Notes under the pieces: generated by a model
Told to the model about the DNA's origin: nothing
The model's input: only the letters and a program-made list of their open reading frames with translations
Databases searched by the model: none
Shown: positions 1-8,086 of the stretch, piece after piece
Layout: every line of letters starts with the position of its first letter
How positions within the stretch are numbered: the first letter of the stretch is position 1
Made by a program: the position numbers and the translations under genes
Source of the DNA: Turicibacter sanguinis
Lineage (GTDB): Bacteria > Bacillota_I > Bacilli_A > MOL361 > Turicibacteraceae
Assembly: GCF_013046825.1 (NCBI RefSeq)
Contig: NZ_CP053187.1
Coordinates: 2,935,688-2,999,687, forward strand
Length of the DNA stretch: 64,000 nt
Direction of reading: 5' to 3'

Positions 1-1752
1 TTTAATATCACTCATCAATAGACAATAGGCCTGTTCACTTCCACGTCCAACACGTCCCCTTAACTGATGTAATTGCGATAATCCAAATCGGTGGGCATCA
101 TAAATGAGCATCAAATTGGCATTTGGAACGTTTACTCCAACCTCAATCACAGTCGTTGAAATTAAAATTTGAGAACGATTCGCCACGAAATCATCCATTA
201 CAGCATCTTTTTCAGCTTGAGACAAACGTCCATGCATTAATCCGACCTTTGCCCGTCCCTGAAAATGGTGTTGCCACAAATGATACACTTCTACCGCATT
301 TTGTACATCCATCGCTTCAGATTCCTCAATTAGTGGGGTAATAACATACGCCTGTTGACCTTTACTTAAAATTTCATCTTGAATAAAATTTAATGCCCGA
401 TCTAACTTTCCACTATCAATTAAATAGGTTTCAACAGGTTTACGCCCTTTAGGCATTTGAGTAATTGTTGAAACATCCATATCACCAAAAGCTGAAATTG
501 CAAGCGTTCTTGGAATTGGCGTTGCTGTCATCATCAATACATCTACAAATTCACCTTTTTCACGTAACATTTTTCGCTGATTGACTCCAAAACGATGCTG
601 TTCATCCGTTATGACAAGTCCTAAATTTTGAAAGACAACTTCTTGTTGAATAATCGCATGAGTTCCAACGAGCAGATTAATTTCACCTTGTCTTAACTTT
701 TCTAAAATTTCACGTCGTCGTTTCCCTTTAACCGAGCTACTTAAAAACTCTATGTTTACCTCTTTAAACGGGGAAAAGAGCTCACAAAATGATTTATAAT
801 GTTGTTGCCCAAGTATTTCAGTTGGAACCATTAAAGCCGTCTGAAAACCAGCTAACATTGTCATAAATAAGCTCACAGCTGCTACAACTGTTTTTCCTGA
901 ACCTACATCCCCTTGTAGTAATCGATTCATCCGAGTGGGACTCATTAAGTCTGTTTTGATTTCAGATAATACAGTCAACTGTGCCTCTGTTAATTGAAAC
1001 GGCAATTGATGAATGAATTGCTCCACTTTCATCTCATCAAAACATTTATTCGCCCCTACTTTTTCATGTTTCGTTTGATGACGTAAATATTGAATTTTAA
1101 GCTGAAACTTCAATAATTCCTCATATTTAATACGGCGTTCAACTTGACGTACTTGTTCTTTATTCTTTGGAAAATGGGCAAATGATACAGCATCCTTATA
1201 TGAAATTAATCGATAAGATTGTTGCAAGTCGAGTGGAAGATCATCATTAATCAGTGAGTGAAATTGTTCATAGGCTGCTTTTACTATTTTTTTAAATGTT
1301 TTAGTTGGAATTTCCTTTAAAGAATAAACTGGCTCAATTCCTCTTCCCTCTGCACTCCCAATGATAATATCTGTCGCTGTAATTACCTTACGTCCTAAAT
1401 CCCATTTTCCCGTCACGGTAATTAAAGTATCTAACTTTAATTGATTTTTTAAAAATTGACGATTAAAGACAACGACTTTAACGACTTCATGATTAACTAA
1501 CACATTAAAACTCATACGAGCCTTCATTTTTCCATAATATTGAACACTACAAGCTGTAATGACTTTTGCTTCAACGGTAATTTTTTCTTCATGCATGGCG
1601 TGATGAATATCAATCAATTCATAATTTTCATAGCGATAGGGAAAATACTCTAATAAATCTTTTACCGTCACAATTTTAAGTTGAGCCAACTTTTCAACCA
1701 TTGCTTTGCCGACCCCTTTAACTTCTGTAACTAAAATTTCATTTAATGACAT
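1..1752 (-). CDS. recG: ATP-dependent DNA helicase RecG (partial, C-terminus beyond window)
   Basis: RecG is a superfamily 2 helicase that remodels branched DNA such as stalled forks and Holliday junctions. The frame is open from an ATG at 1752 to the left window edge, giving about 584 residues; the family is usually near 680, so about 100 C-terminal residues are missing. Visible on the minus strand are the N-terminal wedge/OB region, the Walker A motif GDVGSGKT near residue 280, the DEQH box near residue 382, the TATPIPRT motif and the QLRGRVGRG motif VI close to the edge. It lies downstream of fakA, as in Bacillus where recG follows the fakA region, but here without sdaAA/sdaAB between them. 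A terminator separates it from fakA, so it probably has its own promoter. Confidence 0.95.
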   Translation of the reverse strand, partial: MSLNEILVTEVKGVGKAMVEKLAQLKIVTVKDLLEYFPYRYENYELIDIHHAMHEEKITVEAKVITACSVQYYGKMKARMSFNVLVNHEVVKVVVFNRQFLKNQLKLDTLITVTGKWDLGRKVITATDIIIGSAEGRGIEPVYSLKEIPTKTFKKIVKAAYEQFHSLINDDLPLDLQQSYRLISYKDAVSFAHFPKNKEQVRQVERRIKYEELLKFQLKIQYLRHQTKHEKVGANKCFDEMKVEQFIHQLPFQLTEAQLTVLSEIKTDLMSPTRMNRLLQGDVGSGKTVVAAVSLFMTMLAGFQTALMVPTEILGQQHYKSFCELFSPFKEVNIEFLSSSVKGKRRREILEKLRQGEINLLVGTHAIIQQEVVFQNLGLVITDEQHRFGVNQRKMLREKGEFVDVLMMTATPIPRTLAISAFGDMDVSTITQMPKGRKPVETYLIDSGKLDRALNFIQDEILSKGQQAYVITPLIEESEAMDVQNAVEVYHLWQHHFQGRAKVGLMHGRLSQAEKDAVMDDFVANRSQILISTTVIEVGVNVPNANLMLIYDAHRFGLSQLHQLRGRVGRGSEQAYCLLMSDIK

Positions 1753-1788
1753 TTTCTCACACCCTTTCAAATCATCATTTTTTCTTAT

Positions 1789-1797
1789 ATTGTATCA
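1789..1797 (-). promoter_or_regulatory. candidate extended -10 promoter of recG
   Basis: The minus strand reads TGATACAAT, an extended -10 (TGnTACAAT), about 35 bases before the recG start and just after the fakA terminator. No good -35 hexamer is seen at 17 bases, which is tolerated by extended -10 promoters. The call rests on consensus matching only. Confidence 0.4.
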
Positions 1798-1818
1798 TAA
1801 AGTGTCAATTTAAATATG

Positions 1819-1848
1819 AAAAAAGACGTGTTAAATGATTAACACGTC
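1819..1848 (-). terminator. terminator downstream of fakA
   Basis: A perfect 10-bp stem (GACGTGTTAA with TTAACACGTC, 4-base loop, 1825-1848) is followed on the minus strand by a run of six T. It lies 15 bases after the fakA stop codon. Confidence 0.85.
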
Positions 1849-1863
1849 TCAAATCTCATTCTA

Positions 1864-3504
1864 TTACTCAACTGAGATAATGTATGAATAAACAGGTTGT
1901 TCTCCATTGAAAATCGTTACTTCTACGTCATCATATTTGTTTTCAATGTACTCTGCTAATTCATCAGCTTCATCTTCATCTGTTCCTTCACCGTAAATGA
2001 TCGTTACAATTTCACTATCTTCATCAATCATTTTATCAACTAAAGCACAAGCACTTTCAAAACGATCTGGTACTGATACAACAATATCTTTATCTAAAAT
2101 TCCGATAAAATCATTTTCCTTAATGTCAACACCATTCATTTGTGTATCACGAACAGCATATGTAACTTGTCCTGATTTTACTTCTGTAATAGCTTGTGTC
2201 ATTACTTCAGTATTTTCAGTAACAGATGCATTTTCATTAAACATAATTAATGATGTATAACCTTGTGGAATTGTTTTTGACGGAATAACAACAACATTAA
2301 TATCTTCTGTTACTTGAGCCGCTTGATTAGCTGCCATGATAATATTACTATTATTTGGTAAAATAATAATATTTTTTGCATTTAATTCATCAATTGCCTT
2401 TAAGAAGTCTTCTGTTGATGGATTCATTGTCTGTCCACCTTCAATCACATAATGACATCCTTGTTCCTCAAATAAGTGCTTAATCCCTTCACCTGCAACA
2501 ACTGAAATAATTCCATATTCCACTTGTTCTTTTGTCGCTGGCATAGCCGGTTCAGAACTATTTTGTCCGATAATTTCATTGTGTTGTTCTGTCATATTTT
2601 CAATCTTTAACTTCACAAATTCACCATGTTTTTGTGCTAATGTTAAAGCTTCTCCTGGTGTTAAGGTATGAACATGAACTTTAACAATGTCTTCATCTTG
2701 AACAACGACAATCGAATTTCCTAACTTTTCCAAACGTCCGCGGAAAACTTCTTCTTTAAATGGAGTGCGTTCCTCATCTAAACGTAAAATGAACTCTGTA
2801 CAATATCCAAATTCAATTTCATCACTGCTTAATGCCATTTGAGCTGATTCTTGTGTCGTTTCAGATACTTGTTCTAAATTAATTACTTCACCTTTTAAAG
2901 CTTTTAAGAATCCTTCAAAAATATATGTTAACCCTTGTCCACCACTATCAACAACGCCTACCTCTTTTAAAACAGGTAAAAGATCTGGTGTACGATCCAA
3001 TGAAATTTGCATTTCATTTACGACTAGTTCATATAAATCAGTGATGGTCTCAACTGTTTCATATTTGCAAACAGCAGCTTCAGCCGATTCACGAGCAACA
3101 GTTAAAATAGTTCCTTCAACTGGCTTCATAACTGCTTTATAAGCTGTTTTAACACCACTTTCAAGTGCAAAAGCAATCTCTTCAATACTCGCTTCGTCTT
3201 TCCCCTCAAGACCTGTAGCAAATCCTCTAAATAATTGTGATAAAATAACACCTGAGTTTCCACGGGCACCCATTAATAAACCACGTGATAAAACTTTTGC
3301 TACTTTTCCAATTGAGGCTTCATTTAAAGAAACTAACTCTTTTGCTCCCGCAGTCATAGTCATACTCATATTTGTTCCTGTATCTCCATCCGGAACAGGG
3401 AATACGTTTAATTGGTCAACATATTTAGATTTGTTGGCTAAGTTATTAGCTCCATTTATTACCATTTGTTTAAATACGATACCATTTATCTGTTTCAACG
3501 ACAT
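1864..3504 (-). CDS. fakA: fatty acid kinase subunit FakA (YloV, DhaL/DAK2 domain)
   Basis: FakA phosphorylates fatty acids held by a FakB partner, making acyl-phosphate for phospholipid synthesis. The 546-residue protein has the usual length. The N-terminal DhaL domain shows the nucleotide and magnesium motif FPVPDGDTGTNM at about residues 35-46, followed by LMGARGNSGVILSQ and the VVDSGGQGL motif near residue 190; the C-terminal half is the family's middle and DegV-like region. The ATG at 3504 is chosen because it lies 8 bases after the ribosome site GGAGGAG; a TTG two codons upstream is too close. It is 14 bases downstream of the Asp23-family gene, the same pair as yloU-yloV in Bacillus. 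Confidence 0.92.
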   Translation of the reverse strand: MSLKQINGIVFKQMVINGANNLANKSKYVDQLNVFPVPDGDTGTNMSMTMTAGAKELVSLNEASIGKVAKVLSRGLLMGARGNSGVILSQLFRGFATGLEGKDEASIEEIAFALESGVKTAYKAVMKPVEGTILTVARESAEAAVCKYETVETITDLYELVVNEMQISLDRTPDLLPVLKEVGVVDSGGQGLTYIFEGFLKALKGEVINLEQVSETTQESAQMALSSDEIEFGYCTEFILRLDEERTPFKEEVFRGRLEKLGNSIVVVQDEDIVKVHVHTLTPGEALTLAQKHGEFVKLKIENMTEQHNEIIGQNSSEPAMPATKEQVEYGIISVVAGEGIKHLFEEQGCHYVIEGGQTMNPSTEDFLKAIDELNAKNIIILPNNSNIIMAANQAAQVTEDINVVVIPSKTIPQGYTSLIMFNENASVTENTEVMTQAITEVKSGQVTYAVRDTQMNGVDIKENDFIGILDKDIVVSVPDRFESACALVDKMIDEDSEIVTIIYGEGTDEDEADELAEYIENKYDDVEVTIFNGEQPVYSYIISVE

Positions 3505-3518
3505 GAACAATACTCCTC

Positions 3519-3884
3519 CTAGCGATCTAAACCTTTAACACCTTGCACAAACACATTAACTTCTTTAACATGTTCTCCAAAAGTTTTTTCGATCACATAC
3601 TGAACTTTTTTCTGAATTTCAAAACATACTTCTGATACTTTAATTCCAATTCCAACAATTACATATAAATCAACGATTAACTTATTATTGTCATCGGCGC
3701 GTAATGTAACACCTTTACTATAGTTCTCTTTACCTAAAACAACGGCTAATCCATCTTTAACAAAATTCTTTGAAGCCATCCCCACAACACCATAACATTC
3801 TGTTGTAGCATTTCCGATGACTGTAGAAAGGGCATCTCTTGAAATGTCGATTCGACCATATTCATTTTTAATTTGGACTGTCAT
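3519..3884 (-). CDS. Asp23/Gls24 family envelope stress protein (YloU-like)
   Basis: A 121-residue cytosolic protein of the Asp23/Gls24 family, small alkaline-shock proteins that in other Firmicutes associate with the membrane through partners and respond to envelope stress. The family pattern is visible: an early GRIDIS strand, the GVVGMA segment near residue 37 and a C-terminal VNVFVQGVKG strand. The ATG at 3884 is preceded by GGAGG at 10 bases; the TTG at 3893 would overlap the ribosome site. It is first in the operon with fakA and has a strong promoter in front. Biochemical role is not defined even in model species. Confidence 0.85.
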   Translation of the reverse strand: MTVQIKNEYGRIDISRDALSTVIGNATTECYGVVGMASKNFVKDGLAVVLGKENYSKGVTLRADDNNKLIVDLYVIVGIGIKVSEVCFEIQKKVQYVIEKTFGEHVKEVNVFVQGVKGLDR

Positions 3885-3934
3885 GATTGACAAACCTCCC
3901 TCATCGCTATATTCTTGATATCATTTTACTATAT

Positions 3935-3965
3935 ATTATACACCATGACAAATGAAAAATGTCAA
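3935..3965 (-). promoter_or_regulatory. sigma-A type promoter of the yloU-fakA operon
   Basis: The minus strand has a perfect -35 TTGACA (3960-3965) and perfect -10 TATAAT (3935-3940), separated by 19 bases, about 50 bases before the yloU start. The spacing is longer than the optimal 17. Confidence 0.6.
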
Positions 3966-4093
3966 TCAAGGCGACTAAAACAACGGAAACAATACTATTC
4001 TCTGCAATTATTTCAAAAAAACTTGATAATTTATAAAAAATGTGATAAATTAATATGAGTCTTAGATAGTTAGTGAAGTAAGGAGGTTTGACT

Positions 4094-4285
4094 ATGGCTC
4101 GTGTTTGTACAATTACAGGACGTCGTACGACAACAGGAAACGCTCGTTCTCATGCAATGAACTCTTCAAAACGTACTTGGAAGTCTAACGTTCAAAAAGT
4201 TAAAATCTTAGTAAACGGTAAACCTAAAAAAGTATACGTTTCTGCTCGCGCATTAAAATCAGGTAAAGTAGAACGCGTTTATTAA
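4094..4285 (+). CDS. rpmB: 50S ribosomal protein L28
   Basis: A 63-residue basic protein that matches bacterial L28 almost end to end ([38 protein letters not shown]). It binds the large ribosomal subunit. Only one cysteine is present, so this is the zinc-independent (C-minus) type. The ATG at 4094 is preceded by AGGAGG with 7 bases spacing; a longer frame starting at TTG 4088 is unlikely. It is one of few plus-strand genes here, divergent from yloU, and ends in a bidirectional terminator. In Bacillus rpmB is next to spoVM; here three regulator genes lie between. Confidence 0.97.
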   Translation: MARVCTITGRRTTTGNARSHAMNSSKRTWKSNVQKVKILVNGKPKKVYVSARALKSGKVERVY

Positions 4286-4292
4286 TAACAAT

Positions 4293-4327
4293 AAAAAAAA
4301 GTTATCATGTTGGATAACTTTTTTTTA
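4293..4327. terminator. bidirectional terminator between rpmB and the SHOCT gene
   Basis: Stem GTTATC/GATAAC flanked by eight A on the left and eight T on the right, so it can stop transcription from both convergent genes. Confidence 0.85.
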
Positions 4328-4333
4328 TTGTTA

Positions 4334-4717
4334 TTAATAAATCCAAATTCTTACTTTTGCATCTTTTGTGTCCACCATCACTAAATCACCCACAAAATCT
4401 AAATCAATTAATCGTGTGATTTCATCAATATCAACAGCTACATCCGTACCCACTTTTTCATTAATTCGATTTTGAACAAATCCAAGTTTTAAAAATGATT
4501 TTGCCACATTTAATGGGATATTGATTTCTACAACCTCTTCATCCCCTTTTTCAAGTGACTCTACATCTATATGTAAAAAGCGCCCAATCATTGATTGATT
4601 AACTGTTGCTACCTTTTTTTTCGCTGTCTCCATTGCCTGAATTAATTTTTGCCCTTCTTCGGCTGTAATTATTTTATTTTCAATCATCTTTAAAATTTTA
4701 ACTAATTCTTCATTCAT
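4334..4717 (-). CDS. SHOCT-like domain protein, third gene of DUF2089 operon
   Basis: A 127-residue soluble protein. Residues 5-30 form a short helical SHOCT-like motif (LKMIENKIITAEEGQKLI), followed by a linker and a beta-rich C-terminal part resembling the small domains found with YvlB/LiaF-type proteins. No catalytic residues or membrane segments are evident. The ATG is preceded by GGGAGAT. It follows the DUF2089 gene by 25 bases and the first operon gene carries the same type of N-terminal motif, which suggests that the three proteins form one regulatory unit. The molecular function is unknown. Confidence 0.7.
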   Translation of the reverse strand: MNEELVKILKMIENKIITAEEGQKLIQAMETAKKKVATVNQSMIGRFLHIDVESLEKGDEEVVEINIPLNVAKSFLKLGFVQNRINEKVGTDVAVDIDEITRLIDLDFVGDLVMVDTKDAKVRIWIY

Positions 4718-4742
4718 TTAAATCTCCCTCTCATTTTTTACT

Positions 4743-5105
4743 TTATCTTTTTAACAGTTCCGTCGCTTCCCTTACTGTCATTTCCCCTTTTTCAATCCGA
4801 TCCAAAATTTCATGTGTCTGTAAAGTAGTTTCCGTCGTTTGGTATCCGAGTGATTGAATGGTTTGGTCTAACATTCTTCGAACTGTTGGATAAGAAATTC
4901 CTAACTCTCGTTCAACTTCCTTAATATTTCCTCTATTCTTCAAGAAAACCTCAGTAAAAACGAGCAATTCTTTAGGTAAATAACTAAATTTATTCAAACG
5001 ATACTGTCCATTCATTTGGGTTTTACAACATTGACAACTTAACTGTGTGACAAGTAATGATTGTTCGCAAACCGGACAAAATCCGAGTGTTTCATATTGC
5101 TTCAA
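4743..5105 (-). CDS. DUF2089 family protein: zinc ribbon plus helix-turn-helix
   Basis: About 120 residues. Two CxxC pairs near the N-terminus (CPVC and CQCC) form a zinc-ribbon, followed by a helix-turn-helix-like segment (NIKEVERELGISYPTVRRML) and a C-terminal SHOCT-like helix pair (ILDRIEKGEMTVREATELL). This is the DUF2089 arrangement and suggests a transcription regulator. The start is uncertain: the frame opens at TTG 5132, overlapping the previous gene, but the ribosome site AGGTGG best serves the TTG at 5105, which also gives the family's usual N-terminus just before the zinc ribbon. Confidence 0.75.
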   Translation of the reverse strand: MKQYETLGFCPVCEQSLLVTQLSCQCCKTQMNGQYRLNKFSYLPKELLVFTEVFLKNRGNIKEVERELGISYPTVRRMLDQTIQSLGYQTTETTLQTHEILDRIEKGEMTVREATELLKR

Positions 5106-5119
5106 ATCCTTCACCACCT

Positions 5120-5497
5120 TTATTTGGTACAAATCATCACTTCATTCTCTTCTGATTTAATATGAATAAGATTAATCGGTGGATATCCCCTCATTAAATC
5201 TAAAAACTCACTAAATCCATCAATCACGATTTCTACCATTTCATTCGATTCTTCCGTCGTTGCCATGTGTTTTGTAATAAATCTCACAAAAGGTGGACAG
5301 ATTTTTAACATTGCTTTAATCATTCCAAATCGAAGAGCAGGAAGTCGAATCACTTTACCTTCATCGATTATCCGTACTTTTATTTTCTTAGCACGGTATT
5401 CCAGCTTGTGCTGAGTGTCTTTTTCAATTTCTTTTATCGCTTGTTTAACAGTTATCCGCCCCTCTTCAATTCTATCTAATAAGTATAGATAGGACAT
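5120..5497 (-). CDS. SHOCT-like domain protein, first gene of DUF2089 operon
   Basis: A 125-residue protein with an N-terminal SHOCT-like motif (LLDRIEEGRITVKQAIKEI) and a conserved-looking C-terminal region with no obvious active site. It begins at ATG 5497 after the strong ribosome site GGGGGGAG and is preceded by a good sigma-A type promoter. Its end overlaps or abuts the DUF2089 gene, showing tight co-expression. Function unknown; by analogy with YvlB/LiaF neighbours a role in envelope stress regulation is possible, but nothing in the sequence proves it. Confidence 0.7.
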   Translation of the reverse strand: MSYLYLLDRIEEGRITVKQAIKEIEKDTQHKLEYRAKKIKVRIIDEGKVIRLPALRFGMIKAMLKICPPFVRFITKHMATTEESNEMVEIVIDGFSEFLDLMRGYPPINLIHIKSEENEVMICTK

Positions 5498-5530
5498 CTA
5501 TCTCCCCCCTTTTTACCATTTTATACCATT

Positions 5531-5559
5531 ATCATATGTCCGATGTTAAAAAATTTCAA
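5531..5559 (-). promoter_or_regulatory. sigma-A type promoter of the SHOCT/DUF2089 operon
   Basis: Minus strand TTGAAA (5554-5559) and TATGAT (5531-5536) with exactly 17 bases between. The -10 is followed by a short direct repeat ATGGTATAAA / ATGGTAAAA just before the ribosome site. Confidence 0.65.
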
Positions 5560-5636
5560 TCTATAAATTAACAGTTTTAAAGATATAATTAAAAATATTG
5601 ATTTTATTCTTAAAAATTCATAATCTCATACTGAAA

Positions 5637-5672
5637 GAAAAAAACTGTCGATTAAATCGACAGTTTTTTTAG
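5637..5672. terminator. terminator of spoVM
   Basis: Perfect 9-bp stem ACTGTCGAT/ATCGACAGT (5644-5664) flanked by A and T runs. The spoVM stop codon TAA lies at the edge of the A-rich side, so the terminator begins immediately after the gene. It could also act on the opposite strand. Confidence 0.85.
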
Positions 5673-5749
5673 TGTTTTTTGAAGATATTCATGACACCGA
5701 CTACAATGGCACTTAACCATTTCGGTAATTTAATTGTATAAAATCTCAT
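5669..5749 (-). CDS. spoVM: stage V sporulation protein SpoVM (26 residues)
   Basis: A 26-residue peptide read on the minus strand, MRFYTIKLPK at the N-terminus followed by WLSAIVVGVM and NIFKKH. Bacillus SpoVM has the same length and the same N-terminal pattern (FYTIKLPK) followed by an amphipathic helix and basic tail. SpoVM senses the convex forespore membrane and anchors SpoIVA, whose gene is also in this window, to start coat assembly. The ATG at 5749 follows GGGGGAGAG by 6 bases. Position between thiN and rpmB matches Bacillus synteny. A sigma-E-like promoter lies upstream and a terminator directly downstream. Confidence 0.93.
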   Translation of the reverse strand: MRFYTIKLPKWLSAIVVGVMNIFKKH

Positions 5750-5790
5750 GTAGATCTCTCCCCCATGCAAAGGATAATTTAATTCTTTAC

Positions 5791-5819
5791 ACTATATGTT
5801 AAAAGTTAGGGAGATATAA
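5791..5819 (-). promoter_or_regulatory. sigma-E type promoter of spoVM
   Basis: Minus strand -35 TTATATC (5813-5819), 14-base spacer, -10 CATATAGT (5791-5798). This resembles the Bacillus sigma-E consensus (KMATATT, N14, CATACAnT) with few mismatches. spoVM is known to be sigma-E dependent in Bacillus. Confidence 0.6.
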
Positions 5820-5852
5820 CTTAATTTTAACAGGATTTAAAAAACCCTTCAT

Positions 5853-6488
5853 TCAATCTCTACTGTTTACCATCAATAAATATCCTTCATCAAATGAAAG
5901 ACTAAACTTATCTGCTAATACTTCATTGCTTATACAGCGAATATCACCTTGAGTTAACTCATAATTAGTCAATGGATATTTAAGACCTCTAAGTGTTAAT
6001 CCCTTAACCGTTGTCTCAAAAGCAAAAAATGAAATATATTGATGAGCTGGTCTTAAAAATTTATGATCGCCTCTTGAAAGTAAACATAGTGAGTTTGTTT
6101 GATCAACTATAAAAATACGTACTTTCGCTTCGCTAAACTGTAACAGAAGGCGAATATTAGCTAGTGTATGATCAATTCGCCCACCCATTGCTCCATAGAT
6201 ATAGATTTCGGTGACACCAAGCGAAATCGCATACTCAATAGCCACCTCTGTATCTGTTTCATTTTTTTCACACGGTAACTTAATTACCTTTGAACATAAT
6301 TGTTGGATCTTTTGATAATCGCACTCTCCAATTGAATCGAAATCACCAATCGCAATGTCAGGTATAATTCCTTGATTAACTAAAACTAAGGCTCCTCTAT
6401 CCACACCAATACTAATAGATGCGTCCTTTAAAGAAGCTTCATCAAACCAACCATTTGGGGCCCCACACATAATTTTAGCAATCATCAT
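5853..6488 (-). CDS. thiN: thiamine pyrophosphokinase
   Basis: ThiN transfers pyrophosphate from ATP to thiamine to give thiamine pyrophosphate. The 211-residue protein has the family's usual length and shows the acidic metal-binding motif GDFDS near residue 48, the EKNETDTE segment near residue 75 and GAMGGRIDHTLANI near residue 100, all characteristic of the thiamin pyrophosphokinase catalytic domain, then the smaller beta-rich vitamin-B1-binding domain. Start at ATG 6488, two bases from the rpe stop, with the ribosome site AAAGGA inside the rpe end. It is the last gene of the rsmB-to-thiN operon; spoVM follows with its own promoter. Confidence 0.93.
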   Translation of the reverse strand: MMIAKIMCGAPNGWFDEASLKDASISIGVDRGALVLVNQGIIPDIAIGDFDSIGECDYQKIQQLCSKVIKLPCEKNETDTEVAIEYAISLGVTEIYIYGAMGGRIDHTLANIRLLLQFSEAKVRIFIVDQTNSLCLLSRGDHKFLRPAHQYISFFAFETTVKGLTLRGLKYPLTNYELTQGDIRCISNEVLADKFSLSFDEGYLLMVNSRD

Positions 6489-6490
6489 GA

Positions 6491-7135
6491 TTATCCTTTA
6501 ATTTTTTGAATAGCTAATTTGCGATCAGGTGCATTGAATACCGCTGACCCCGCTACAACAACATCTGCTCCTGCTTGTTCACACAAACGTGCTGTTTCTT
6601 CGTTTACACCACCATCAACTTCAATTAAATATTCATATCCAAACTCTTCTCGCCATTGGTTTAAAGTTGCAATCTTATTTAATGAATCAGAAATAAATGA
6701 TTGTCCTCCAAATCCTGGATTAACCGACATAACTAAAATCCAATCCACATCATTTAAAACATGTTTAATCATTTCAAGCGGTGTATGAGGATTCAAAACA
6801 ACCCCACAAGCAATATTATATTGCTTAATCAATTGTAACGTACGATGTAAGTGTCGGCATGCTTCAACGTGAACTGTAATAATATCCGCTCCTGCCTCTA
6901 CAAATTCTTTAATGTATTGATCCGGTTCTTCAATCATTAAATGAACATCAAAAGGCAACGTTGTATGGGGACGAAGACATTTCACAATTCCTGGCCCTAA
7001 TGTAATATTTGGAACAAAATGCCCATCCATCACATCAATATGGATATAATCTGCTCCTAATGCATCAACGCATTTTACCTCTTCTGCTAACATGGAAAAG
7101 TCAGCTGCTAAAATAGATGGTGCAATCTTTAACAT
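6491..7135 (-). CDS. rpe: ribulose-phosphate 3-epimerase
   Basis: Rpe interconverts ribulose 5-phosphate and xylulose 5-phosphate in the pentose phosphate pathway. The 214-residue TIM-barrel shows all family signatures: PSILAADFS at the N-terminus, HIDVMDGHFVPNITLGP with the metal-binding histidine and catalytic aspartate, DVHLMIEEP, VNPGFGGQSF, and VDGGVN with the second catalytic aspartate. Start at ATG 7135 follows GGAGG by 9 bases. It sits between rsgA and thiN exactly as in Bacillus and is probably co-transcribed with them. Confidence 0.97.
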   Translation of the reverse strand: MLKIAPSILAADFSMLAEEVKCVDALGADYIHIDVMDGHFVPNITLGPGIVKCLRPHTTLPFDVHLMIEEPDQYIKEFVEAGADIITVHVEACRHLHRTLQLIKQYNIACGVVLNPHTPLEMIKHVLNDVDWILVMSVNPGFGGQSFISDSLNKIATLNQWREEFGYEYLIEVDGGVNEETARLCEQAGADVVVAGSAVFNAPDRKLAIQKIKG

Positions 7136-7153
7136 TCCTTATCCCTCCAACAA

Positions 7154-8041
7154 TTAATACTTTGGCTTTCTAGATTTTATCTCAGTTAAAAACTGTAAAT
7201 AATTGTCATATCGACTAGACAATACTTCATGATTTTCTACTGCCCGTTTCACTGCACAATTTGGTTCAAATTCATGAACACATCCTCTAAACTTGCATTG
7301 GTCTGATAGTTCATAAAAATCTATAAAACATTCTGATAAATCTGTTGCCTCAAGTTGATCTAAATCTAATGAACTAAATCCTGGGGTATCAGCAATTAAT
7401 CCACCACTTAACTTATGCAACTCAACGTGACGAGTCGTATGTTTCCCACGTCCTAATGCTTTTGAAATTTCATTTACTTGAATATCTAGAGTTTCATCAA
7501 TTGAATTTAATAGCGATGACTTCCCAACGCCTGATTGTCCACAAACGACAATAATGCGATCTTTAATTAACTCCGTAATCGCTTCAATTCCAACTTGATT
7601 TCTTGATGAAGTCTCAATGACTTGATAACCAATCTGACGATAATAATCAAAAATAGGATCTAAAACCTCGTGTTCTTCTTTTGATAACAAATCAAATTTA
7701 GTTAATACGATAATCGGTTCAATACGATTCATCTCGATAACCGCTAAAAAACGATCGAGTAATTTAACGTTAAAATCAGGTTCTTTGACTGAAAAAACAA
7801 CCAAAGCCAAATCAACGTTTGCTATAGGGGGGCGAACCAGTTCATTTTGACGATCTTCAATTTCCATGACATAGCCATTTCCATCTTCTTCAACTAAAAA
7901 ACGAACTCGATCCCCAACAAGAGGCGTTATTTTTTGTTTTCTAAATAATCCTCGACTACGACATTGAATGATTTTTTTTGTCTCAACTTCTTCAACATAA
8001 TAAAATCCACTTAACGCCTTTAAAATTATACCTTTTTTCAA
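7154..8041 (-). CDS. rsgA: ribosome small subunit GTPase RsgA
   Basis: RsgA (CpgA/YloQ) is a circularly permuted GTPase that checks late 30S subunit maturation. It has an N-terminal OB-fold, then GTPase motifs in permuted order: TKFD (G4), GQSGVGKSSLLNS (G1), DTPGFSS (G3), and the C-terminal zinc site CKFRGCVHEFEPNC. The protein is 295 residues when started at TTG 8041, which follows AGGTGA and aligns with the Bacillus N-terminus (KGIILKALSGFYYV); the GTG at 8071 gives 305 residues but has no good ribosome site. It follows prkC and precedes rpe as in Bacillus. CpgA is a known PrkC substrate in Bacillus. Confidence 0.94.
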   Translation of the reverse strand: MKKGIILKALSGFYYVEEVETKKIIQCRSRGLFRKQKITPLVGDRVRFLVEEDGNGYVMEIEDRQNELVRPPIANVDLALVVFSVKEPDFNVKLLDRFLAVIEMNRIEPIIVLTKFDLLSKEEHEVLDPIFDYYRQIGYQVIETSSRNQVGIEAITELIKDRIIVVCGQSGVGKSSLLNSIDETLDIQVNEISKALGRGKHTTRHVELHKLSGGLIADTPGFSSLDLDQLEATDLSECFIDFYELSDQCKFRGCVHEFEPNCAVKRAVENHEVLSSRYDNYLQFLTEIKSRKPKY

Positions 8042-8086
8042 ACTATCACCTACTAAATGGCCAGTTTTCACTGACCATTTTCATTT

